Positions 20,557 to 27,496 of a stretch of DNA of 45,102 nt are shown piece after piece. Source of the DNA: an uncultured Alteromonadales bacterium (GTDB lineage: Bacteria; Pseudomonadota; Gammaproteobacteria; Pseudomonadales; Cellvibrionaceae); contig CALMJT010000083.1 of NCBI GenBank assembly GCA_937864365.1, positions 1-45,102 on the forward strand, read 5' to 3'. The notes under the pieces were generated by a model. It ran no database searches. It saw nothing but the letters and a program-made list of their open reading frames with translations, and had not been told where the DNA came from. The translations under genes were made by a program, and so were the position numbers. Every line of letters starts with the position of its first letter. The stretch's first letter is position 1.

Positions 20557-21327
20557 CTAGAAAATAACCGACGGTAATTCTTCAAATCCGGGCTTGGCAA
20601 ATAAATAACCTTGCATCAGCACAATACCAGCTTCGGCTAACCAATTAAGTTCGCCTTCTGTCTCAACACCTTCGGCCAAAATTGAAATATTTAATTCATT
20701 CATCATATGAATGCAATTTTTTAAAATAATTTGTCTGACCTTGTCCTTTTGTACTGATCGAATCAGTCCCATATCGATTTTAATGAAATCGGTTTGAAAG
20801 TTTGCCAACTGCCCTAAACCGGAATAACCCGCACCAAAATCATCAACTGCGGTTTTGAATCCTAGAGAGTTATAATATTCGACCACACGTCTAACGTGTT
20901 CGGCGTCTTCTATTTTTTCAACCTCGGTGAACTCAAACAAAATATTTTCGATAGGGAATTTATATTTCTTCGCAGCTTCTAGTGTGGTTCGAATACAACG
21001 ATCGGGCTGATAAATCGCTTTTGGCAGAAAGTTGATGCTCAATATGGATTGCAATTTCAGCTGTGACGCTAGGCTAATAGCCTTTATGCGACACTGCTGA
21101 TCGAAGGCGTAGCGATTATGTTCGTTTACTTGAGAGATAATGGAATAGGCCGATTCATTATTTAAGCCGCGCACTAGAGCTTCGTAGCCAAAAATTTCTT
21201 TATTACGTAAGTTAACAATCGGTTGAAATGCCATTGTAAAATCAAAATCTAAACCCGATTCGTCTCGGCATCGACCGCATCTAACAAGATCGCTTTCTTT
21301 ATATGTAGAATCCATAATATAACTCAT
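20557..21327 (-). CDS. EAL-domain cyclic-di-GMP phosphodiesterase
   Basis: A 256-residue protein that is essentially one EAL domain. Catalytic and metal-binding motifs are intact: YEALVRG (E49), SINFLPKAIY, ILFEFTEVE (E132), TAVDDFGAGYSGL (D162, D163), FIKIDMGLIR (K183) and ILAEGVETEGE. It should linearise c-di-GMP. The N-terminus has a CGRC pair (C17, C20), which could bind metal or act as a redox switch, and no separate sensor or GGDEF domain. It starts at MSYIMDSTYK; Met5 is an alternative. A single minus-strand gene. Confidence 0.93.
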   Translation of the reverse strand: MSYIMDSTYKESDLVRCGRCRDESGLDFDFTMAFQPIVNLRNKEIFGYEALVRGLNNESAYSIISQVNEHNRYAFDQQCRIKAISLASQLKLQSILSINFLPKAIYQPDRCIRTTLEAAKKYKFPIENILFEFTEVEKIEDAEHVRRVVEYYNSLGFKTAVDDFGAGYSGLGQLANFQTDFIKIDMGLIRSVQKDKVRQIILKNCIHMMNELNISILAEGVETEGELNWLAEAGIVLMQGYLFAKPGFEELPSVIF

Positions 21328-22125
21328 GCCAAACCCAACAAACCTTGTATGAGTAAAGCGTATTTAATCGCAATTTCCAGTGTGATCAAGATTTACCAGA
21401 AAATCACTCAAACGTTAATTAACCTAATTACACCAGCGATACGCGATCTATCGCTAACGTCGGCAGCTGATTAAATTCTCGATGCCAATATCACCGATTT
21501 TCATACAGAAAACCCCGTGTTAATTAGCGTTTCTTTGATGATAAATTTTATGCTTTACTGAATCATTGTTTGGGTAGCCAAATATTTTCGTATATAAATC
21601 ACCTAAATCCATTGTTTTCGCTATAAATTAACGGCCCGTAATTGACGACAATGAGTCGAACAATCGGTGCTTCAAATACCAACAAGATTCGTCTCTGCCG
21701 GTAATGATACAGGCGCGCTATTTGGTTACTTCACCAAGATACGCCAATTGGCGCTCAAACCATGTCTAGACCAATGGATTATTCTTTCATTAGGTTGAGT
21801 ACAGCCATCAACAGTGTATTCAATACAACCACAAGAAGAGATAATTAATCCATTAACCCTATAGAACCGACAACTTATTTACGATTTTTCTGAGTCTTTC
21901 GTGCAACATCTTTAGCACGGTAAATTATTCAAGCCCAAGCAACACTATTTAATTTACTCGTTTATTGATCGCTATTATTTAATCACTTGGATGACCATCT
22001 GTTTAATTACTCAGCAACTGTAAGTCGTGCCGGTTTTCCGTCTTTTGATCACTGAATTACTATGGTGTTATGATGACTGCACTGTGAATTGACGCCGTTG
22101 CAAGGTTTTCAAGGAAGCAAATAAC
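21328..22125. other. 800-bp gene-free region
   Basis: This lies between the divergent EAL and acyltransferase genes and must hold both promoters. I see no long open frame, RNA gene, clear repeat or regulator site. Stop codons are frequent in all frames. Confidence 0.4.
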
Positions 22126-22164
22126 ATGCAGCTGTTGAGGAAGGCATGGAAATTCGAAAAATAG
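22126..22164 (+). CDS. possible 12-residue leader peptide overlapping the acyltransferase start
   Basis: ATG at 22126 with AAGGA ten bases upstream encodes MQLLRKAWKFEK and stops at 22164, past the acyltransferase ATG at 22146 and in another frame. This arrangement could couple or tune translation. There is no other support. Confidence 0.2.
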   Translation: MQLLRKAWKFEK

Positions 22165-23273
22165 ATGACCAAACTTCTCTACAAATAAAATATTGTCGTT
22201 TTATTTGTATTTTTTTTATGTGCATTGTGCACATCCCACCGGGCTTGGGTGCTGTTGATAGCATGCCAAGCTATCTTCAGGCCATTAATGTATTCCTAGC
22301 CGATATTCTTGGTCGCGCCAGTGTTACGGCCTTGAGTTTTATCAGCGGCTTTTTAATTGTTCACAATTACGCCAACAATGACAACTCCAACTATCAAAAA
22401 TGGCTTAATGTTGTCGTTAATCGACTTAAATCACTGATCGTTCCTATGGTATTTTGGAACGGCGCCATTATCGTTATTGGCTTTGGTATTCTAGCGGCAA
22501 CGGGTGTATCTATTCAGGTCATTGACGATTTAGAAGGATTGGATGCATTTCAGATTGTATTTTTAAGACTCTTGGGCTTCTTTAATGGATCATCGTCCGA
22601 AAGCCTAAATTTCCTTCATGATATTTTCGCCTGTGCCTTTCTATCACCCATTTTAATTTGGTTAGCCAAACGCATTTCTTGGTTATTGGTTGTTTTATTG
22701 CTGTTAATTGATAACACAATCACTTTTCAACCCGTCGTAACGCGGGGCATTATTTTGGTATTTTTTGGTTTAGGCATTGTTTATTGCTATCGCTTTAATG
22801 ATTTTAAACCTATTCACAACATCAAATGGTTAACACTTGCTCTCAGTGTCGCAGTGCTTGTTAGAGAATATTGGCTAGCCTTTAACGGAGTCGATATTTT
22901 TGATGTTCCCGGTTATCAAACCATTAAACGTTTTGCCGTAAGTGCTGTGGCAATCTATGCAGCCTATTTGTTGACACAAACACGCTTTAACCATTGGATT
23001 GGTAAACTCGATAAATCCACCTACTTTATCTTTTTAGCGCACAACGTCTTCTTTATTTTAACCTGGGGCGCTTGGCAGCTCTTTTTTGGTAAAGATCTCG
23101 AATTTCCTTACATCGTCTACTTTTTTATTGTAACTCCTGCTTGGTTTGTTATTGCAATTTTAAGTCACCAGATCATTGCTTATCTGCCCGCTTTTTTGCA
23201 GATTCTAATTACAGGAAAACCCAGAAATTCAGTTAAGAAGCACGCTATAGAATCCATAAAAAAACCGGCATAA
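22146..23273 (+). CDS. acyltransferase family 3 (OafA/YrhL-like) membrane protein
   Basis: A 375-residue integral membrane protein with about ten hydrophobic spans. The family's N-terminal motif is visible: IKYCRFICIFFMCIVHIPPG, with Arg and His in the first helix, followed by SFISGFLIVHNY, which matches the usual FxxSGFL pattern. Such enzymes move acyl groups onto sugars of polysaccharides or glycans at the inner membrane. GAGGAAGGC precedes the chosen ATG. The C-terminal tail is basic. No sugar or capsule genes adjoin, so the substrate is unknown. The stop codon sits in the loop of the terminator hairpin. Confidence 0.88.
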   Translation: MEIRKIDDQTSLQIKYCRFICIFFMCIVHIPPGLGAVDSMPSYLQAINVFLADILGRASVTALSFISGFLIVHNYANNDNSNYQKWLNVVVNRLKSLIVPMVFWNGAIIVIGFGILAATGVSIQVIDDLEGLDAFQIVFLRLLGFFNGSSSESLNFLHDIFACAFLSPILIWLAKRISWLLVVLLLLIDNTITFQPVVTRGIILVFFGLGIVYCYRFNDFKPIHNIKWLTLALSVAVLVREYWLAFNGVDIFDVPGYQTIKRFAVSAVAIYAAYLLTQTRFNHWIGKLDKSTYFIFLAHNVFFILTWGAWQLFFGKDLEFPYIVYFFIVTPAWFVIAILSHQIIAYLPAFLQILITGKPRNSVKKHAIESIKKPA

Positions 23274-23285
23274 GCCGGTTTTTTT
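23258..23285. terminator. bidirectional intrinsic terminator
   Basis: AAAAAAACCGGC / GCCGGTTTTTTT with loop ATAA gives T runs on both strands. It serves the acyltransferase (plus) and hsp20 (minus). The acyltransferase stop TAA (23271-23273) lies at the loop. Confidence 0.9.
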
Positions 23286-23393
23286 ATTCGCGAATCTTTC
23301 ATTTTCTTCAGTTTATTTTCAGGTCTCGCATCGGACGAATCTCTTGTCTGATGACTCGTCGTCAGCTACTACGACCTTATTGACTGCGTTTTA

Positions 23394-23900
23394 TTATGCA
23401 GCACTGGTCTGGGCAACGTCGATTTGGTCGTTAACTGCATCGTCACGAGTATCTTGACGCTTGTTTTCAATGGCGGGTTGGACACCATTAATCGCAATAC
23501 TTCTTGGTTTCATGGCTTCTGGAATTTCACGCAGCAAGTTAATGGTTAACAAACCGTTAGATAAATCGGCTTCTTTTACTTCTACGTGATCGGCCAAATT
23601 AAATTTTCTTTCGAAAGATCGATTTGCAATACCTTGATGCAAGAATCGTCTTTCTTCTGACGACGCTTTTTTACCGCGTACCGTCAAGATTCCTCGGTCG
23701 ACATTAATGTCGAGTTCGTCTTGTGCAAAACCTGCAACCGATAAGGTAATGGCGTATTTATTTTCGCCGAGCACTTCAATATTGTAGGGCGGATAACTCA
23801 CATTAACACTGTCGGTACGCATCGCGTTATTTAATAAAGACGCTAGATGATCAAAACCAACGCTGTTACGGTAAAGTGGGCTTAAGTCGATAGATTTCAT
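23394..23900 (-). CDS. Hsp20/IbpA-type small heat shock protein
   Basis: A 168-residue alpha-crystallin-type chaperone. The N-terminal MKSIDLSPLYRNSVGFDHLA is the IbpA/IbpB signature; the core has YPPYNIEVLGENKYAITLSV, GILTVRGKK, FLHQGIANRSFERKF and the closing GLLTINLLREIPEAMKPRSI with an IxI-like anchor. It holds unfolded proteins for refolding by DnaK/ClpB. The C-terminal tail (about 30 polar residues after ING) is longer than in E. coli IbpA. An AAGGAG site lies upstream, partly masked by a ROSE-like hairpin. A single gene with a shared terminator. Confidence 0.95.
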   Translation of the reverse strand: MKSIDLSPLYRNSVGFDHLASLLNNAMRTDSVNVSYPPYNIEVLGENKYAITLSVAGFAQDELDINVDRGILTVRGKKASSEERRFLHQGIANRSFERKFNLADHVEVKEADLSNGLLTINLLREIPEAMKPRSIAINGVQPAIENKRQDTRDDAVNDQIDVAQTSAA

Positions 23901-23990
23901 TACATATTCTCCTTGGAAGCAATACGATTTAATTTCGAGAACACTCTTAGAGTCGATCTCTTAATAAATAATTTGAGGATGATTTTCGGG
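23901..23990 (-). promoter_or_regulatory. candidate ROSE-type RNA thermometer in the hsp20 leader
   Basis: On the minus strand the leader ends TATTGCTTCCAAGGAGAATA just before ATG. TTGCT can pair with AGGAG across a TCCA loop with a G-G opposition, which is the defining feature of ROSE thermometers known from ibpA leaders. A second hairpin (ACTCT/AGAGT) lies upstream. Confidence 0.6.
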
Positions 23991-24177
23991 ATTTCAAGTT
24001 TCTTTTTTTAAGGTTTTTAAAATTTCTTTAAAAAACTTTTAAAAACTTCTTTTCAAAAAAATTAAAATCCAAGTTAATTAACGATTAAATTAACATTGCG
24101 AAAAAGCATTTAGCATTACATTGGGTAAGACACTTTTGAAAACTTTCTTTAAAGATTATCTTCTCTGCGTCTTACGA

Positions 24178-24444
24178 TAGGAGCCTCTGATTAACCTCAA
24201 AATTACTCAGCGTGGACTCAAGCGTGCAGTTGCCCGCCGACGTTTGCAATTAATGGCCGTAGTCCTTAATAAAAACGGCAACACCGCAAATGTGCACTTG
24301 AGGCCTCGTCCTTCGGAGCCTGCCAGTTTTTTCTTGCTCCACGTTGTGCTTTTTCGATTTAACCCGCTAGACCTTCAAAACCACGCCTTGATCAGAAAAA
24401 AACTGATTGGTCTGAGTGATCTTGAGGTTAATCAGAGGCTCCTA
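24178..24444. repeat. MITE-like palindromic element, type I long form (copy B)
   Basis: A 267-bp element with perfect terminal inverted repeats of about 23 bases, starting TAGGAGCCTCTGATTAACCT at each end. Its reverse complement matches copy A (19962-20138), but it carries about 86 extra internal bases. A 78-codon open frame inside it is not considered a gene. Confidence 0.85.
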
Positions 24445-24582
24445 GAGATATGCGTTCGTGTTGGAAAACTTCAAGGGTAAAAAATAAATTTTTTAACTGT
24501 CGAAAATAACAAGGGTTAAATTAATTGTAGGGCGCGCTGGATTAGACAGGAATAAAATTAGCTAAAAATAAAAAGGCAGGTT

Positions 24583-24737
24583 TAGGAAACTCTGATTAAC
24601 CTAGAGTTTTTCGCGGCACACGGATGTGTCGCCAATTTCAAGGGCTGCAAGTAATTGAAATTGTGAAGAAATTGGAAATAGCATTGTCAATTTCTATCCT
24701 CTGATTAAATCATGGCTGAGTTAATCAGAGGTTCCTA
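24583..24737. repeat. MITE-like palindromic element, type II (copy C)
   Basis: A 155-bp element starting TAGGAAACTCTGATTAACCT and ending GTTAATCAGAGGTTCCTA. The centre has CGGATGTGTCGCCAATTTCA and GAAATTGTGAAGAAATTGGA. It is the same as copy D (36345-36498) in reverse orientation, with scattered differences. Confidence 0.85.
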
Positions 24738-24866
24738 CAGCTTTAGGATTTTGTTAATACTGTTCAAAAATCTAAATCGCCACGCAATAATTTAATTTTG
24801 TGGCGAATCAATATGGGCGTGAAATAAAAAACTTCAAGCATTAAACACAAAGTTTTTTGTGCAACA

Positions 24867-25343
24867 TTAATTTATTTCAACTGTATCACCTAGGCGAACA
24901 AATCCGTCGTTAATAACCTTACAGCAAACGCCCCCACGCCAATCGGGTTTTAACGCCGCTTGTAGGCCGTCGAGTTGTTCGTCCATTCGAAAACACGGGT
25001 CGGTTTCAATCATGACTTCTAGCACCAACTCACCGATAGTAATTTTTTTACCAACGTCTTGTTCACTGAAATCAAAACCGTCAATCAACAAGTTAGCACG
25101 GCGAATCGTCCAAGGCTGTGTTTCGCTACTGACCTCTGCACAAGCTGTTTCCCAAGCTTGCTTGCTAAGCACCGTAACTTGACGACGACTGGGTTTGCCT
25201 CGGGAATCACCTTGCACACCGGATTGTTGAGTAATCCAGCTTTCTGGCAGCGTTTCCATGGCTGCGCGCTTTTCTGCTCGACGAGCGATACCAATCAAAG
25301 CGGCTGTTCGTTGTGAGGTAGAATGAGAGTCTGCTGGTAACAT
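24867..25343 (-). CDS. MOSC domain protein
   Basis: A 158-residue MOSC (MOCO sulfurase C-terminal) protein, the small free-standing type. Seen are an N-terminal TAALIGIARRAEKRAAMETL, VTVLSKQAWETA, RANLLIDGFDFSEQDVGKKI, and the terminal DPCFRMDEQLDGLQAALKPD followed by WRGGVCCKVINDG, with the conserved Cys pair. MOSC domains are linked to molybdenum cofactor sulfur transfer or metal-sulfur chemistry; free-standing ones are poorly characterised. It stands alone between repeat copies C and E. The start MLPADSHS is the only one with room. Confidence 0.88.
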   Translation of the reverse strand: MLPADSHSTSQRTAALIGIARRAEKRAAMETLPESWITQQSGVQGDSRGKPSRRQVTVLSKQAWETACAEVSSETQPWTIRRANLLIDGFDFSEQDVGKKITIGELVLEVMIETDPCFRMDEQLDGLQAALKPDWRGGVCCKVINDGFVRLGDTVEIN

Positions 25344-25416
25344 ATTGAATTCTTTATGGTTATTGTTGCAAAAAGCCCCGTTGAGCTTTCACCAAACATC
25401 AACAGGGCTGATTATG

Positions 25417-25457
25417 TCTTCTGATTAAATCATGGATGAGTTAATCAGAGGTTCCTA
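25417..25457. repeat. solo end of the type II palindromic element (copy E)
   Basis: CTGATTAAATCATGGATGAG followed by TTAATCAGAGGTTCCTA equals the right-hand 40 bases of copies C and D and folds as a hairpin. It lies between the MOSC gene start and the SIMPL gene end, where it could act as a transcript end. Confidence 0.8.
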
Positions 25458-25527
25458 ACGTTTATGAAGTGTCTTATCAAGAACACCATTATGCCACGGC
25501 TCGATTTGCAACAACCATTGCCCAAAA

Positions 25528-26349
25528 TTATCGAGCCGACTCTACTTTAAATTCAACGCGAATATTGGCGCGGTAGGTTACCTCATCAAAACTGCTGGCC
25601 TGTTGGCTAACAGGTGAACTCGCAAACGCTTCAGCAGCATAACTATCGTTACTTTTTTCTCGACGTTGCACCACAACCTCTTCTATCTCAAACGCGCCAC
25701 GGGTGGCAGCAAATTGAATGGGTTGATCGTAAAAGGCAACCGGTGTGAGTTTTACACCGAGCTTACTTTCGTAGACCTTCTGTTCGGCCAAAATTTTATT
25801 TAGGGCTTCTTCTTTTACCTTTTTCTCAAACTCTTCTTTGGCGGAGTGTTTAAACTCGGTGCCGCCCAAGATAATTTCTTCATGCTCATCGGCAAGCTTG
25901 GCGACGGTTTTAAGTTGTTCTTCGGTGGTGATTTTAATGGCAACGCGGTTTACCACCTCAAAGCTGCTCGGCTTTTTGCCAAACCAGCCGTATTGCGGCG
26001 AGCTGGAAAACTTAGAATTGTTGATGTCTTCAACCTTAATGCCGCTTTTTAACAAGGTAGCTCGAATAGAATCACGCAAAGCTGCGTTCTTTTCGATGGA
26101 TTGCGCCAAGGCTTTTTCTTCGGTGGTTACGACCAAACTCAGGGTCGCCTCGTCAGAATACGCGGTTTCTTCGGCACTGGCCGATAGGCTGATGATGTTT
26201 TCTCGGGGATGCAAAAAGTTACGCAGTTCTTCTGGCGAGCCTTTTAGCTCGGTTTGCGCTTGCGCTATGGGTGCCGCCCACACGGGTGATGCAAGGCTTG
26301 CCGCCAACAACAAGCCCATAACAGGTCGATTTACCATCAAGTTTCTCAT
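25528..26349 (-). CDS. SIMPL (DUF541) domain periplasmic protein
   Basis: A 273-residue exported protein with a signal peptide (MGLLLAASLASPVWAAPIAQ). The mature part fits the SIMPL/DUF541 family: SLSASAEETAYSDEATLSLV, a repeated helix with AALRDSIRATLLKSGIKVED, NSKFSSSPQYGWF and a late YRANIRVEFKVE strand. Relatives include the E. coli oxidative-stress protein YggE and the BP26 antigen; their exact role is unclear. The start is the first Met (MRNLMVNRP), which gives a normal signal sequence. It is a single gene, divergent from the SOS cassette. Confidence 0.85.
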   Translation of the reverse strand: MRNLMVNRPVMGLLLAASLASPVWAAPIAQAQTELKGSPEELRNFLHPRENIISLSASAEETAYSDEATLSLVVTTEEKALAQSIEKNAALRDSIRATLLKSGIKVEDINNSKFSSSPQYGWFGKKPSSFEVVNRVAIKITTEEQLKTVAKLADEHEEIILGGTEFKHSAKEEFEKKVKEEALNKILAEQKVYESKLGVKLTPVAFYDQPIQFAATRGAFEIEEVVVQRREKSNDSYAAEAFASSPVSQQASSFDEVTYRANIRVEFKVESAR

Positions 26350-26625
26350 AAATGAATGCTCTCTTTCTTAAATGACCGGAATCTCATCGTTAAGAAAACG
26401 GCCGTATTGGTAAAAATGATCGCCTCTTAGATGCCTTTATGGGTGTTTTACGCCATTAAGAAATGTTTGTTCGCTCAAAAACCCTTCTTTTTTGCACATT
26501 TCTACCCAACAAAAACTATTAACATAAAAACCTCAATAGCAATCAACAATAATAATGAAGTTCTTGTTTTTACTGGCTTTTCTGGTGGGTACACAAAACT
26601 TTGCGCTAAAGCGTGTGGCCATATC
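26350..26625. other. divergent intergenic region
   Basis: About 275 bases between the SIMPL gene and the imuA promoter. It must contain the SIMPL promoter. No gene or repeat was seen. Confidence 0.4.
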
Positions 26626-26660
26626 TTGCCAAAGACCAAAGTACTGTATATAAATACAGT
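26626..26660 (+). promoter_or_regulatory. SOS promoter with LexA box for imuA-imuB-dnaE2
   Basis: A perfect LexA box CTGTATATAAATACAG (26644-26659). TTGCCA (26626-26631), a 17-base spacer and TATAAA (26649-26654) form a promoter whose -10 is inside the box. The predicted transcript start is at or next to the ATG at 26661. Confidence 0.92.
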
Positions 26661-27494
26661 ATGAGCACAATCATTTACGATACTTCTTCCGAGCAATCTG
26701 CAATCAACGGTAGCAACGATTTACTGGAACAACTGCTGCGCCGCAAAGATGTTTGGCGTGGTGCAGCAGTTACTCAAGGACGAGTCATTAGCAGCAAACA
26801 CAAAGCTTTAGATAAGTTGTTGATTAACGGCGGTTGGCCGGTTTCGGAATTGATTGATGTGGGACAAAAGGCCAATGGCCACGGCGAATGGCAGCTTATA
26901 GCGCCAGCTTTAGCGAGTCTAAGCCACAAGGCGGGATTGATTCTGTTGTTTAACCCACCGGCCATGCCGTTTGCACCGGGTTTAAGTCAGCTGGGTATTC
27001 GGTGCGACAGCATTCGCGTGGTGCGTATTCAATCGCATCACAAAAAAGCTCAAGCCATCAGTGCTTTGCTCGATATCTTGCAAGCGCGCTGCTGTACGGC
27101 GGTGGTGGCGTGGGAAGGTAAACTCAACTGGCGTTACGCCGAATTGCGCAAACTGCAACTGGCGGCTAGCCAAAGCCAAGCCTTGTGCTTTTGTTTTCGC
27201 AAGCAGCGCCCAGCGCAGGTTCAGTCACCGGCGCCACTGCGTATTACGGCTGCGTTCTCAGTTGAAGGTTTATTAGTGCATATCACTAAGCAGCGCGGGC
27301 AACAGCGGCCACAGCAGTGTGTGCTGGCAAGACCCAACCTTTGGGCGCCTAAACACCATCAACTTAAGCCCAAAACCACAACAGATTCATCCGCACAAAC
27401 CAGTAAACAGCTCGCAAAGGTGTTGCATTTTAATCGCGGTTCATTGGCGTTAACGCCGCTTAACACGCACTTTCCACAGAATTCGGGGCAGTAG
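26661..27494 (+). CDS. imuA: SOS translesion protein ImuA (SulA/RecA-like)
   Basis: A 277-residue RecA-like-fold protein without a full ATPase site, first gene of the SOS mutagenesis cassette. Recognisable parts are RKDVWRGAAVTQGR, ALDKLLINGGWPVSELIDVG, GEWQLIAPALASLSHKAGLI and NPPAMPFAPGLSQLGI, all typical of ImuA. It works with ImuB and DnaE2 (ImuC) in error-prone lesion bypass. The ATG at 26661 starts one base after the LexA box and has no ribosome site; the frame upstream (from 26613) crosses the box and is rejected. imuB starts two bases after the stop. Confidence 0.93.
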   Translation: MSTIIYDTSSEQSAINGSNDLLEQLLRRKDVWRGAAVTQGRVISSKHKALDKLLINGGWPVSELIDVGQKANGHGEWQLIAPALASLSHKAGLILLFNPPAMPFAPGLSQLGIRCDSIRVVRIQSHHKKAQAISALLDILQARCCTAVVAWEGKLNWRYAELRKLQLAASQSQALCFCFRKQRPAQVQSPAPLRITAAFSVEGLLVHITKQRGQQRPQQCVLARPNLWAPKHHQLKPKTTTDSSAQTSKQLAKVLHFNRGSLALTPLNTHFPQNSGQ

Positions 27495-27496
27495 TT

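Noticed and set aside
24244-24480. 78-codon open frame
   Set aside because: It lies almost wholly inside repeat copy B, has no ribosome site, and is absent from copy A because of the internal length difference.
26613-26660. Upstream extension of imuA
   Set aside because: It would cross the promoter -10 and the LexA box, so it cannot be transcribed from the SOS promoter.
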